A stretch of DNA of 64,000 nt from Planctomycetaceae bacterium (GTDB lineage Bacteria; Planctomycetota; Planctomycetia; Planctomycetales; Planctomycetaceae). Position 1 is the first letter of the stretch. Every line of letters starts with the position of its first letter. Location: the NCBI GenBank assembly GCA_041398785.1, contig JAWKUA010000005.1:62001-126000 (forward strand). Reading direction: 5' to 3'. Below the pieces are notes generated by a model. It was given only the letters and a program-made list of their open reading frames with translations, did not search any database and had not been told where the DNA came from. Below, piece by piece: positions 27,131-36,822 of this stretch. Both the position numbers and the translations under genes were made by a program.

Positions 27131-27275
27131 CAGGATTCACTCGGAACTGGGGATTTGCTAATAATTCGCGGCCGGTTTGTCGTCCTGGCATCAGTCGGCG
27201 GCCCGAACGTCAACCGTATCAATGCACCCGCAATCACCTTCAACCGACAATAGCACAAGCAAAAGAATCACTCCA
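27131..27275. promoter_or_regulatory. Shared divergent promoter region of epmB and efp
   Basis: The 145-bp gap between the two start codons must hold both promoters. An AT-rich island GCTAATAATTC around 27157-27167 could supply a -10 element, but I cannot pair it with a good -35, so no promoter is assigned precisely. Confidence 0.35.
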
Positions 27276-27845
27276 ATGGCCAACGTCCCCACAGGCGATT
27301 TTCGCAAGGGAGTCAAAGTCCTGATCGATGGCGAGCCGTACGAAATGATGGAATGCAATTTCGTCAAGCCTGGCAAAGGGCAGGCGCTGTACAAGACCAA
27401 ACTGCGCAATCTGCTGAAAGGCACGCTGCTGGACCGAACCTACAAAAGCGGTGACGGTCTGGAAGGTGCCGACGTGCATCGCAGCGACGGCGTGTATTCC
27501 TACCGGGACGGCCAGGGCTACGTCTTCATAGACAACAACTCGTTCGAACAGCACACGCTGTCCGCCGCGGTGTGCGGCGATTGCATGAGATTCCTGCTGG
27601 AAGGTGCTCCCGTGGGACTGCTGTACTGGAACGGCAACCTGATCAGCATGACGCCGCCGCAGCAGGTGACTCTGGAAGTCACATACACAGAACCTGCCGC
27701 GCGCGGGGACACGGCCACAAACGTCACCAAGGGAGCGACGCTGGAAAGCGGAGTGGAAGTCCAGGTTCCGGCGTTCATCAAACAGGGCGACAGAATCAAG
27801 ATCGACGTGGACAGCGGCAAGTACATGGAACGCGTCTCCAGTTGA
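27276..27845 (+). CDS. efp: Elongation factor P
   Basis: A 189-residue tRNA-shaped factor that relieves ribosome stalling at proline runs. The KOW-like first domain contains NFVKPGKGQALYKTK, whose Lys in PGKGQA is the site modified by beta-lysine in EpmA/EpmB systems. The two OB domains follow (YSYRDGQGYVFIDN, then GAPVGLLYWNGNLISM), and the ending ATLESGVEVQVPAFIKQGDRIKID is diagnostic. I start at ATG 27276, since the upstream frame is longer than the family. Its divergent neighbour epmB supports the lysyl-modified form. Expression is presumably coordinated from the shared 145-bp region. Confidence 0.97.
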   Translation: MANVPTGDFRKGVKVLIDGEPYEMMECNFVKPGKGQALYKTKLRNLLKGTLLDRTYKSGDGLEGADVHRSDGVYSYRDGQGYVFIDNNSFEQHTLSAAVCGDCMRFLLEGAPVGLLYWNGNLISMTPPQQVTLEVTYTEPAARGDTATNVTKGATLESGVEVQVPAFIKQGDRIKIDVDSGKYMERVSS

Positions 27846-28126
27846 TTGCGCATGTCCGCGGATGGACGCTGCCGGATCAAATGCCGACGTCACCCGGAAT
27901 CACAGTCGCGCGACGTTGGGCGATCCGCGGAGGCAGTCTTTCGCGCGTGATGTCCGCGTCGGACGGCACTGACACCTGCCGGAAACACAGGTTCCGTTTG
28001 ATTCCGATCCTGCAGGATTCGACAACGCTGATCCGGGGGCGTGGATTGGGCCGATGCAGGCCCGCGTGCTCACGTGCGCAAGAGCTTCCAGTATCTTCTG
28101 CGGGAGCGAGAGTTTGAAAAGTCCCG

Positions 28127-29605
28127 ATGTCTGACGAGACTCACAATCACCGGCTGTATATCGAAACCGTCGGCTGCCAGATGAACATGCTGGACAGCGA
28201 ACTGGTCGTCGCCGCGCTGCGCCGGGACGGGTACGAACTGACGGACGATCCGAAATCCGCGGACACGATTCTGTTCAATACGTGCAGTGTCCGTGAACAC
28301 GCCGAGCATAAGATCTACAGCTCACTGGGCCGGCTGAAGTACGCCAAGCGAAAGGATCCTCAGAAGGTCATCGGAGTTCTGGGCTGCATGGCTCAGAAGG
28401 ATCAGGACCTGATCTTTCGCCGGGCTCCTCACGTCGACATTGTCGTCGGAACGGGACAACTGGCGGAGATCCCGCGACTGATCCGTGAAACACGTTCCGC
28501 ATCACAGCGTGTTCAACAGAAAGCCGTCAGCCTTGGCCGTCGCGAAGGCAGCGTCGCCGCGGTGTCCGGAAGTTTTCAAAGCTACGATCCGCTGCGGGAT
28601 CCGGAGATGCGCCCAACGCCGTTTCAGGCATTCGTCCGCATCATGATCGGCTGTGACAAGTTCTGCACATACTGCGTTGTGCCGTCAACGCGCGGCCCGG
28701 AACAGTCGCGTTCACCGTCGGAGATTCTCCAGGAAGTCGGCGTGCTGGCGGATCAGGGAGTGAAGGAAGTCTGTCTGCTGGGCCAGACTGTCAACAGCTA
28801 CAAGTACACCGAAAACGGCAGTCTGCATCGGCTGTCGGATCTGATCAGTGCCATCAGCGGCATCGACGGCATCGAACGCATTCGGTTCGTCACAAGTTAT
28901 CCCAAAGACATGACAACCGATCTGCTGCAGGCCGTTCGAGACCTTCCGCAGGCTGTTCGATATCTGCACGTTCCGCTGCAGCATGGCTGCAATGAGATTC
29001 TGCAGCGGATGAAGCGCGGCTACACCGTGGAAAACTATCGCGAAATGATGCACCGCGTGCGTGATGTGATTCCGGAATGCAGCGTGTCGAGCGATTTCAT
29101 TGTCGGATTCTGCGGTGAATCCGAAGACGCTCATCAGAAGAGCATGGATGCAATCCGGGAATTCCGGTTCAAGAACAGCTTCATTTTCAAGTACAGCGAA
29201 CGCGGCGGAACCAAAGCGGCCGAACTGATGCCGGACGATGTACCGGACGACATCAAGAAACGTCGCAACAACGAAATGCTGGCTCTGCAAAATGAAATCA
29301 GCGAAGAAGACAACGCGGAATTCATCGGACGCCAGGTCAGCGTTCTCGTGGAAGGTCCCAGCCGGTCCTCAGAAAAGAAGGCCGCCCGCGGCGAAGAAAC
29401 GTCCGTGGCGGGCAGTCTGCTGGCCGTGCAGTTGATGGGGCGTTCGAAGTGCGACCGCATCGTGGCATTCGACGGAAATCCCCGCCTTGCCGGCTCAACC
29501 GTGGACGTGGAGATTCACGACTGTACGGCCACGACGCTGATCGGATCGATCGTCACCAGGCAGGTTCAGCACGGGTCTGCCGGAATGCTGCCGATCCTGT
29601 CATGA
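28127..29605 (+). CDS. miaB: MiaB: tRNA ms2i6A37 methylthiotransferase
   Basis: A 492-residue cytosolic radical SAM enzyme that adds a methylthio group to i6A37 of tRNAs reading UNN codons. The N-terminal MTTase domain has cysteines at residues 17 (ETVGCQMN), 53 (NTCSVRE) and about 87 (LGCMAQK) for the auxiliary cluster. The radical SAM core has CDKFCTYCVVPSTRGPE near residue 178. LGQTVNSY, HVPLQHG and SDFIVGFCGE match MiaB rather than RimO or MtaB. The C-terminal TRAM-like domain runs to residue 490. The insertion with EKKAARGEET around residue 415 is a little longer than usual. The gene lies 281 bp after efp on the same strand. Confidence 0.95.
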   Translation: MSDETHNHRLYIETVGCQMNMLDSELVVAALRRDGYELTDDPKSADTILFNTCSVREHAEHKIYSSLGRLKYAKRKDPQKVIGVLGCMAQKDQDLIFRRAPHVDIVVGTGQLAEIPRLIRETRSASQRVQQKAVSLGRREGSVAAVSGSFQSYDPLRDPEMRPTPFQAFVRIMIGCDKFCTYCVVPSTRGPEQSRSPSEILQEVGVLADQGVKEVCLLGQTVNSYKYTENGSLHRLSDLISAISGIDGIERIRFVTSYPKDMTTDLLQAVRDLPQAVRYLHVPLQHGCNEILQRMKRGYTVENYREMMHRVRDVIPECSVSSDFIVGFCGESEDAHQKSMDAIREFRFKNSFIFKYSERGGTKAAELMPDDVPDDIKKRRNNEMLALQNEISEEDNAEFIGRQVSVLVEGPSRSSEKKAARGEETSVAGSLLAVQLMGRSKCDRIVAFDGNPRLAGSTVDVEIHDCTATTLIGSIVTRQVQHGSAGMLPILS

Positions 29606-29936
29606 TGACCGAAGTCCGGGCTGCGGATATACCCCGAGCGGGGCAAATTGAGGTATTCTGGCTCGCGGCATGAAGAAGTGCGAAAAGTATCAGCGCTCGC
29701 CGCGGCCAGTATAAATTCGGGAAACGCGCAGCGACCACCGCCGGGTTTCCTGTACGCATCGGTCTCGGGCAGTCGTCGGCGAATACCTGTGGACAGGCGC
29801 CGAACAGCGGTGGACGGACGGCGGCGGCCTCACCGGAGTGCCCAGACGCTGCGCACGCGCATAGCGTGGCAGCGCGACAGGTCGTGAATTCTTTGGTGAA
29901 GTGCGACTGTTCGTCCGATGCGGACGAACGCATTCG
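29606..29936. other. 331-bp gap, nothing recognised
   Basis: This gap lies between the miaB stop and the stop of a small minus-strand gene. Only a short CCCCGAGCGGGG hairpin near 29632-29643 is visible, without a T-run, so its role as a terminator is doubtful. Confidence 0.35.
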
Positions 29937-30113
29937 TCAGGCGAAAGCGGGTTCCGCAGCCATGGCGAGAACTGCGATCTTCGCGCGTCCATCAGGGTCT
30001 TCGATCTTCAGAACGACCTCACCGTTTTCAGTGTCAATTTCGATGACGGTAACGGAGTAGATGCCGATTTGCAGGACGTCATCCTGCCTCAGATCGAACT
30101 GATGAGACTTCAT
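29937..30113 (-). CDS. Small (58-residue) protein with CsrA-like beta pattern
   Basis: The reading frame runs from ATG 30111-30113 to TGA at 29937. The product alternates hydrophobic and charged residues as short beta strands: DDVLQIGIYSVTVIEID, NGEVVLKIEDPDG, AKIAVLAMA. The first part recalls CsrA (a short strand, IG, then a TVTVIEI-like strand and an NGEVVLKI-like strand), but the family's start and RNA-binding residues are not clearly present. No strong ribosome-binding site is visible, and a longer start at 30248 seems less protein-like. It could be a small regulator or a false gene, and I rate it only moderately. Confidence 0.4.
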   Translation of the reverse strand: MKSHQFDLRQDDVLQIGIYSVTVIEIDTENGEVVLKIEDPDGRAKIAVLAMAAEPAFA

Positions 30114-30485
30114 GTGCCAGCACCACCAAATAGGGAAATCACCCGTTGAACAACGACCGTCTTCAGCGAGTGAGCGAAGATGTTTGTGTGGGTTCAGGGC
30201 TGGTTGAACAAAAGTCAATCGCAGTCTGACGGCGTGTCCGAAGAGCACGCAGAAGTCTGTTTCAGGATTGTTCAGCCCTTGTGACGGGGGCGAGTTATAG
30301 CCGTTGCCTTCGGCACCTACAATTGCGAATCGGTGTCTTGAAAAAACTTCGCGCGACCTTTTTCTGTTTCACTTTTTTCTGCCACATCTGCCTTGCATCA
30401 TTCATGTCCTGTCACCTACCGATGAGTCTCCGGCGCGCACGTCGCCACTGTTTTAACGTCCTCTGTTTTCCCGCATAAGCACATC
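30114..30485. other. 372-bp gap before the M3 oligopeptidase
   Basis: No gene is supported. Around 30340-30380 the sequence is T-rich (CTTTTTCTG, ACTTTTTTCTG) without a clear preceding stem. The promoter of the downstream peptidase gene should be here, but no clear pair of elements is seen. Confidence 0.35.
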
Positions 30486-32567
30486 ATGAACACTGAGAAT
30501 CCCCTGCTGATCACCAGCGGATTTCCTGCCTTTGATCGCATTCAGCCCGCTGACGTTCAGGACGGAATTCGAAAGTCTCTGCAGCTTGCCGCGCAGCATC
30601 TGCAGGATGCTGAACACAGCGACAGTGCTGACTGGAACAGTCTGATGACGCCGCTGGAAAAGATCGATCTGCTGTTCGAATACGGATGGTCCGCGGTCAG
30701 TCATCTGCTAAGCGTTGCCAACAGTGACGAACTGCGTGAAGCTCACGAAGCCATGCTTCCCGATGTCGTGCAGTTCGGTCTGCGAGTCAGCCAGAGTCAG
30801 CCGCTGTACGCAAAGATGTGTGCTCTGAGAGACTCCACGGCATGGCCGTCTCTGGCGTCGGCTCAACAGCGAATTCTGACCCGCGCCATTCAGAACGCGG
30901 AACTGTCCGGAATCGGTCTGCAGGGCGCGCAACGTGAACGCTTCAATGAGATCTCGCAGCAGTTGTCGCAACTGGCCAGCGACTTTCAGAACAATGTCCT
31001 GGACGCGACCAAAGCGTGGCATCTGGACGTTACGAACGCAGCTGATACGGACGGCTGGCCCGCCAGTCTGCGCCGGCTGACGGCGTCCGCATGGAGCCGG
31101 GCGAAGGAAAACGCCGACAGTTCGCCGGCGACACCGGAGGCCGGACCGTGGCGAGTGACTCTGGATGCTCCCTGCTTCGGTCCCTTCATGGAACACTGCC
31201 GCAACCGTGTCCTGCGAGAAACCGTCTATCGCGCTTACGTCGCTCGAGCCGCCGCCGGCGAATCCGACAACACGCCGCTGATTCAGCAGATTCTGACGCT
31301 CAGAAAGGAAAAGGCGGCGCTGCTGGGATTCCGTCATCACGCCGACGTCAGCCTGTCTCAGAAGATGGCCGGCAACACCGACGCCGTGCAGCAGATGTTC
31401 GAACGATTGCTGTCCGTGTCACTGCCGCGGGGACGCGATGAGCTGGCGGAAATCAGCGACTTCGCGGCGCAGAACGGTCAGTCGGAAACTCTGGCACACT
31501 GGGACGTCGGCTTCTGGGCCGAACGACTTCGGGAGCAGCGGTTTTCATTCACCGACGAAGAACTGCGGCCGTACTTTTCGCTGGATCGTGTGCTGCGGGG
31601 CCTGTTCGACCTCTGTCGGCGGCTGTTCGGCATCACGGTCCGGGCGGCGGACGGAACAGCTCCCGTGTGGAACTCCGACGTCCGGTATTTCGAAATTGAC
31701 AACGAACGCGGCGATCAGATTGCCGGCTTCTATCTGGATCCGTATTCCCGTCCGGAAAATAAGCGCGGCGGAGCCTGGATGAACGACTGCATCGCGCGAT
31801 CCGCCTCACCGGAAGGAATGCGTCTGCCGGTCGCTCACCTGGTTTGCAACAGCACTCCGCCGGTCGGCGATGTTCCATCGCTGATGACGTTTCGTGAAGT
31901 GGAAACGCTGTTCCACGAGTTCGGGCACGGACTGCAGCACATGCTGACAACCGTCAACTTCCGCGACGCCGCCGGTATCAGCGGAGTGGAATGGGACGCC
32001 GTCGAACTGCCCAGTCAGTTCATGGAAAACTGGTGCTATCACCGGCCGACTCTGCTGGGCATGGCGGTTCACTACGAAACCGGTGAAACTCTGCCCGACG
32101 ACATGTTCGAAAAAATCTGCCGCGCTCGAACGTATCGAGCGGCGTCGCAGATGCTGCGGCAACTGCAGTTCGGAATGACCGACATGGAACTGCATTCGAC
32201 GTTTGATCCGAACGGCGTCGAAACCGCTTTCGATGTGCATCGCCGCATCGCCGAACAGACGTCACCGATGCCGCTGCTGCCGGAGAACCGATTCCTGTGT
32301 TCCTTCCAGCACATCTTTGCCGGAGGCTACTCCGCCGGCTACTACAGCTACAAGTGGGCCGAAGTGCTGAGCGCCGACGCGTTCTCCGCATTTGAAGAAG
32401 CGGGGCTTGACGATGAGTCCGCAGTCGCCGAAACCGGCCGCAGATTTCGCGACACAATTCTGGCCCAGGGCGGAAGCAGGCATCCGATGGAAATCTACCG
32501 GGACTTCCGCGGACGCGAACCCAGCCCCGAAGCGCTGCTGCGACACAACGGACTGCTGAGTGACTGA
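30486..32567 (+). CDS. prlC: M3 family zinc metallopeptidase, oligopeptidase A-like
   Basis: A 693-residue cytosolic zinc peptidase that cleaves short peptides, including signal-peptide remnants in Enterobacteria. The mostly helical N-terminal half (KIDLLFEYGWSAVSHLLSV) leads to the catalytic domain with FHEFGHGLQH at residues 476-485 (HExxH), a downstream Glu in the DAVELPSQFMENW region, and HIFAGGYSAGYYSYKWAEVL near the C-terminus. Length and the closing motif match PrlC/OpdA rather than PepF. No signal peptide is seen. The gene appears monocistronic and converges on the BON-domain gene. A strong hairpin between them serves the opposite strand. Confidence 0.93.
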   Translation: MNTENPLLITSGFPAFDRIQPADVQDGIRKSLQLAAQHLQDAEHSDSADWNSLMTPLEKIDLLFEYGWSAVSHLLSVANSDELREAHEAMLPDVVQFGLRVSQSQPLYAKMCALRDSTAWPSLASAQQRILTRAIQNAELSGIGLQGAQRERFNEISQQLSQLASDFQNNVLDATKAWHLDVTNAADTDGWPASLRRLTASAWSRAKENADSSPATPEAGPWRVTLDAPCFGPFMEHCRNRVLRETVYRAYVARAAAGESDNTPLIQQILTLRKEKAALLGFRHHADVSLSQKMAGNTDAVQQMFERLLSVSLPRGRDELAEISDFAAQNGQSETLAHWDVGFWAERLREQRFSFTDEELRPYFSLDRVLRGLFDLCRRLFGITVRAADGTAPVWNSDVRYFEIDNERGDQIAGFYLDPYSRPENKRGGAWMNDCIARSASPEGMRLPVAHLVCNSTPPVGDVPSLMTFREVETLFHEFGHGLQHMLTTVNFRDAAGISGVEWDAVELPSQFMENWCYHRPTLLGMAVHYETGETLPDDMFEKICRARTYRAASQMLRQLQFGMTDMELHSTFDPNGVETAFDVHRRIAEQTSPMPLLPENRFLCSFQHIFAGGYSAGYYSYKWAEVLSADAFSAFEEAGLDDESAVAETGRRFRDTILAQGGSRHPMEIYRDFRGREPSPEALLRHNGLLSD

Positions 32568-32672
32568 CGCACGAAGTTCGCACCCGCTGCGGCATTTCAC
32601 GGCTGCCAGATCGACGGTATCGGCAAGAGAACCATTATCCGTTCAGGAATGGTCCGCCTTCAGCCGCGCAGC

Positions 32673-32710
32673 AAAAAAGCGTTCTCGCCACGGATGCAGC
32701 GAGAACGCTT
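32673..32710 (-). terminator. Intrinsic terminator of the BON-domain gene
   Basis: A 12-bp perfect stem (32677-32688 with 32699-32710; arm AAGCGTTCTCGC) with a 10-nt loop. Read on the minus strand, it is followed by a T-run from the plus-strand A6 at 32673-32678. It begins about 60 nt after the BON gene's stop. On the plus strand the stem is followed only by GTTCG, so it is weaker for the peptidase transcript. Confidence 0.8.
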
Positions 32711-32770
32711 GTTCGTTCAGGTCTGGTTGGTTCGGTCATTTCGCGGAGATTGAAACCCGCGAGCGACGGC

Positions 32771-33823
32771 TTACCAGTTCTTCGGCTGCAGCAACCAGTA
32801 CCAGGCCTTCTTTTCCTTGTTGAAGTTCAACTGCCAGTAACCGTCATCCCATTCCAGTTTCGCTTCCCGCCATCCCAGGGGAACCTGCGGATACGGATAG
32901 AATGGTCCGATGTACGGAAACGCGCTGGCACTGTACTGAGTCGGATAGGTCACGGCAGCAGAGTTCGGATACTGAGCGTATGCCGGCCATGCGTGCTGTG
33001 GCAGGTGCGGGTTCGAGTAGGCTCCCACGCCCGCGACCGAAGCCGGAGGCATCATGCCCTGCATCATCATGTGATCGCCGGACATCATCGAAACGGGCAT
33101 CATCTGCGGAGCACCACCGGCGTAGGCCGTTTGTGCGATCGGATTGCTGATCTGAAGCTGATTGCTGACGCCGCGAACACCGGGAACTCGCTTTGCCGCT
33201 GCAGAAGCTGCCTGCTTCTGCTCGGAAGTCGCCACGGAACCCAGCAGGGTTGCCGTTCCTTCCTGGTATCGAATTTCGATGTCGTATCCCACCAGGCCGG
33301 ACTGTGACAACGCCTGTCCGATCTGCTGAGCCTTTGCCTGATTTTCGGCACCGATTGGCCGTGAATCCGTTTCCGGCTGGTATTGAATCTGACGAACGCG
33401 GCTGTTGGCGTCGGAAGATTCAAAGACGGCCGTTCGTACCTGAGTGTTCGTCATGGCGGAGGTCGCAGCCGTCTGCTGAATTTCGCCGGAGGGAACATAC
33501 TTCAGGTTGTTGTCGACGTGCTTGATGCCCGGCAGGCTCTGGCAAACCTGAGTCGCCAGAGCACGGTGGGTGACGTCGCGGACCTTGCCGTCCAGCCGGA
33601 CGGTGTCGCCCTGTGCTTCGATTTCAATGTCGTAGCCATTCAGCCGGGCTTCCTTCAGAGCTTCGGCGACCTGTTCGGCCTGCCTCTGGTTCTGAGCCTG
33701 CTGAGTTGTCGCGTTGAACGGCGTTTTCTGCCGCAACCCGCCGAGAAATCCGTCGGCGCTGGAAAAGGCAGGGTTGGCCGCCATGATCCCCAGCACCAGT
33801 AACCATTTTCCGTACTTTGGCAT
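32771..33823 (-). CDS. Secreted protein with two BON domains
   Basis: 350 residues from ATG 33821-33823, preceded by AGGAGGAG. A signal peptide (KWLLVLGIMAANPAFSSADG) is followed by two BON domains at about residues 45-105 (EALKEARLNGYDIEIEAQGD, then VRLDGKVRDVTHRALA) and 175-235 (QALSQSGLVGYDIEIRYQEG, then ATLLGSVATSEQKQA). Both carry the typical central glycine. The remainder is Met/Gln/Pro/Tyr-rich with a terminal WDDGYWQLNFNKEKKAWYW. BON domains bind phospholipid or other envelope material in OsmY and related proteins, so an envelope role is likely. An intrinsic terminator lies downstream. The gene looks monocistronic. Confidence 0.85.
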   Translation of the reverse strand: MPKYGKWLLVLGIMAANPAFSSADGFLGGLRQKTPFNATTQQAQNQRQAEQVAEALKEARLNGYDIEIEAQGDTVRLDGKVRDVTHRALATQVCQSLPGIKHVDNNLKYVPSGEIQQTAATSAMTNTQVRTAVFESSDANSRVRQIQYQPETDSRPIGAENQAKAQQIGQALSQSGLVGYDIEIRYQEGTATLLGSVATSEQKQAASAAAKRVPGVRGVSNQLQISNPIAQTAYAGGAPQMMPVSMMSGDHMMMQGMMPPASVAGVGAYSNPHLPQHAWPAYAQYPNSAAVTYPTQYSASAFPYIGPFYPYPQVPLGWREAKLEWDDGYWQLNFNKEKKAWYWLLQPKNW

Positions 33824-34524
33824 GAAAGCTCTCCTCCTGAGATACCTACCGTTCCAGACCGCGTTGAAACCGCCGTGCGGCTGTTCCGGGCGGTAACCAG
33901 AGCCCACTGGACATCCAGAACCGGACGCTGAAGAAAATCGAAGTGACTGAAACCAGCCGCCTCCGCCCCACGTGATCCACGTTGGATTGACTGTTCTGTC
34001 TCATATGACAACCGACCGGATGACCGGTTCCCGATATGGACACGTCAGTAACATCGGTCACGTCGTGCGGCTTAGATAAACATTTCTGGTTTTTTGCGAA
34101 GTGCCGGAAGCAGGAGTTGTGCACGAAGAACGAATTCCGCCGCTTTTTCGGTCGCCGGGTTCGATGAGTTCGCCGCTAATGCACGCGCCGATACCGACAC
34201 ATTGGCTGAACCGAAACTCAGTGCCCCGTGATACTGGATAATTTGCGGCGTCTGCGAGTTCCCGGCCGTGCCTGTCAGTTGGATCGAAGCTCCTGAACAC
34301 TCGACGGAATCAGGTTCGATAAGAAACGTGGACCGATCTGCGCGTTGAGAATTTCTCCACTTGGTGCGATTCTTGCTTTCAACGTTCCAGTGGTTGAGGC
34401 GTCAGATGCTACGCTGCCCAGGCTGCGGCGACGGCACAGACGATCGCACGGATGCCGGCAAACACATGTCAAATTGTCCCGTCCGCGGGGCAGGGCCTTT
34501 ATTGAGAACCCCGGAGTCATTCCC
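33824..34524. other. 701-bp gap between divergent genes, possible gene remnant inside
   Basis: The gap separates the minus-strand BON gene and the plus-strand GH57 gene, so both promoters should lie here. On the minus strand a frame from about 34403 down to a TAA at 34072-34074 stays open for roughly 110 codons and reads naturally in places (FLIEPDSVECSGASIQL, ALSFGSANVSVSARAL) but has no ATG, GTG or TTG start. It may be a relic or chance. Confidence 0.35.
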
Positions 34525-36798
34525 ATGGCGGGAACTGTTCGCCTGATCCTGGCGTTTCACAATCATCAGCCGATCGGCAACTTTGACGGCGTGTTTGAAC
34601 AGTCGTATCAGGAAAGCTACCGACCGTTTCTGGACGTACTGCGGGAGTATCCTGATATCCCGTTCGCGCTGCATACGTCCGGAAGCCTGCTGGAATGGCT
34701 GGAAGCGGCTCACCCGGAATACATCACGCGGCTGGGCGACATGGTGCGGCAGGGGCAGATTGAGATTATCGGTGGCGCTTACTACGAACCGATTCTGGCC
34801 AACATTCCGCGGCGCGACCGTGTCGGTCAGATTCGAATGTTCAGTGATCACCTGGAAGCCCTGTTTTCCACGACCGTGCGCGGCATGTGGGTTCCGGAGC
34901 GAGTCTGGGAACAGTCGTTCGCCGGCGACATCACGGCCGCCGGAATTCGTTACACCATTCTGGACGACTACCACTTTCGCTGCGGCGGTCTGAGGCAGGA
35001 CGATCTGTTCGGATACTATGTGACCGAATACGAAGGACGTCTGCTGTCGGTCCTGCCGGGCAGCGAGAAGCTGCGATACACGATTCCGTTTCAGGACCCG
35101 CAGGCGACGATTGATTACCTGAAAGACGTTGCCAGCCGGTTCGAAAACCCGGTGGTCGTATTCGGTGACGATGGCGAAAAATTCGGAACCTGGCCGGACA
35201 CGTTTAAGCACGTCTATGAAGATCGCTGGCTGCACCGGTTCCTGGATGCGCTCCGCGCGAACCAGTCATGGCTGAAGGTCACAACGCCCGCCGAAATGCT
35301 CGACCATGTCGCTCCGCTGGACACCTTCTATCTGCCCGATGCCAGCTATCGCGAAATGACCGAATGGGTTCTTCCCGCAGAAACTCAAAAGGAATATCAG
35401 CGGCTGACTCACGAAAAGCGCGAAGGCGACGCCGACTGGCACCAACTGCTGCAGTTCACGCGCGGCGGCTTCTGGAGAAACTTCCGGGTCAAATATCCGG
35501 AAAGCAACGAGATGTACGCACGCATGATGGACGTGAGTGCTCACGTTGCCAAACTGGACGGCGAAGCGTCGCTGGACTGCGATTCGACGGAACTGCTGGA
35601 AGACGCTCGCCGCTGTCTGTACCGCGCGCAGTGCAACTGCAGCTTCTGGCACGGAGCTTTCGGCGGACTGTATCTGCCCCATCTGCGAAACGCGGTGTAC
35701 GCCAACCTCATCGAAGCGGACACGCTGCTGGAACAGGTCGAACAGCGCGGCGACAGTTGGGTCGACTTCGCCACCGGCGACTTTAACCTGGATGCCCGAC
35801 CGGAAGTGAAGCTCAGCAATCAGCGGCTGGTCGCATTGTTTTCGCCGGCGACCGGCGGACACATGTACGAACTGGATCTGCGAGCCTGCAAAGTCAATCT
35901 GCTGGCAACGCTGAATCGTCGGCCGGAAGCGTACCACCAGAAAATCTTCGATCACGCGGAGAAGCTTCGTCAACAGGCCGACGGCGGCGACGGTCATGAA
36001 GAAGTCGCCAGCATTCATGACATCGTGCGGTTTAAGCAGCCGGACCTGGACCGCAAGATCGCTTTCGACTCATGGCCGCGCAAGAGTCTGGTGGATCATT
36101 TTCTGCAGCCGAGTCTGTCGCTGGATGACTTCTACGGCGGGAAGGGTTTGCTGAGCGGTTTTGCGACGTCCACCTATGAAGCGTCCATTCGGCGCGGCAG
36201 CAATGAAGTCGCTCTGGAAATGTGCGGTCGCGGAGCCGTCGGCGGCTGCAGCGTCGAAATTCGCAAGATCGTGGTCGTTTCGAAGGACCGGCCCGGCGAA
36301 ATCGTCGTGCAGTATCAACTGCACGGGCTGCCTCAGAATGTTCCGATGCACTTCGGCGTGGAGTTCAACTTCGCCACGATGCCGGGCGGAGCGTCCGATC
36401 GCTACTTCTACGACGCCAGCGGGTCGCAACTCGGCCGGCTCGACAGCCGCCAGCAGCTTGCTTCCGCCGACCGTATTGGTCTGGTCGATGAGTACCAGGG
36501 CCTGGACGTGTCGCTGGAATTGTCGCAATCTGCCGGGTTGTGGGCGTTTCCGATCGAGACGATCAGCCAGTCCGAATCCGGATTTGAACTGGTCCATCAA
36601 AGCGTCGTCGTGGTCCCGCACTGGGAATTCACGGCTCCGGCCAGCGGTCCGTGGACGGTTGACATGAGGCTGGTGCTGGACACGTCACTGGCTCGCGCTC
36701 GGCAACTGGCGGAAATTGGCCGCGCGGGAGAAATCACCGACGAATCTGAATCCGGTGCCGATGCATCAACTCCGCCGGTTCTTGCAACGCGACAGTAG
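34525..36798 (+). CDS. GH57 family 4-alpha-glucanotransferase/alpha-amylase
   Basis: 757 residues from ATG 34525; the upstream frame is longer but adds no conserved sequence. Glycoside hydrolase family 57 motifs are clear: HNHQP at residues 12-16, GAYYEPILANIP near 87, MWVPERVWEQ with the nucleophile Glu at 125, and VVFGDDGEKFG with the acid/base Asp at 215-216. The positions closely parallel the Thermococcus 4-alpha-glucanotransferase (Glu123/Asp214). The C-terminal half carries DUF1925/DUF1926-type beta domains (FWHGAFGGLYLPHLRNAVY, then DFYGGKGLLSGFA). Predicted role: cytosolic rearrangement or hydrolysis of alpha-1,4-glucans such as glycogen. The following dehydrogenase gene starts 24 bp after the stop and may be co-transcribed. 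Confidence 0.9.
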   Translation: MAGTVRLILAFHNHQPIGNFDGVFEQSYQESYRPFLDVLREYPDIPFALHTSGSLLEWLEAAHPEYITRLGDMVRQGQIEIIGGAYYEPILANIPRRDRVGQIRMFSDHLEALFSTTVRGMWVPERVWEQSFAGDITAAGIRYTILDDYHFRCGGLRQDDLFGYYVTEYEGRLLSVLPGSEKLRYTIPFQDPQATIDYLKDVASRFENPVVVFGDDGEKFGTWPDTFKHVYEDRWLHRFLDALRANQSWLKVTTPAEMLDHVAPLDTFYLPDASYREMTEWVLPAETQKEYQRLTHEKREGDADWHQLLQFTRGGFWRNFRVKYPESNEMYARMMDVSAHVAKLDGEASLDCDSTELLEDARRCLYRAQCNCSFWHGAFGGLYLPHLRNAVYANLIEADTLLEQVEQRGDSWVDFATGDFNLDARPEVKLSNQRLVALFSPATGGHMYELDLRACKVNLLATLNRRPEAYHQKIFDHAEKLRQQADGGDGHEEVASIHDIVRFKQPDLDRKIAFDSWPRKSLVDHFLQPSLSLDDFYGGKGLLSGFATSTYEASIRRGSNEVALEMCGRGAVGGCSVEIRKIVVVSKDRPGEIVVQYQLHGLPQNVPMHFGVEFNFATMPGGASDRYFYDASGSQLGRLDSRQQLASADRIGLVDEYQGLDVSLELSQSAGLWAFPIETISQSESGFELVHQSVVVVPHWEFTAPASGPWTVDMRLVLDTSLARARQLAEIGRAGEITDESESGADASTPPVLATRQ

Positions 36799-36822
36799 TC
36801 CGATTCCGAAAGAACACCGCTC

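Noticed and set aside
25910..27253. 447-codon plus-strand frame
   Set aside because: It is the shadow of epmB, rich in Gln/Arg/His without any domain.
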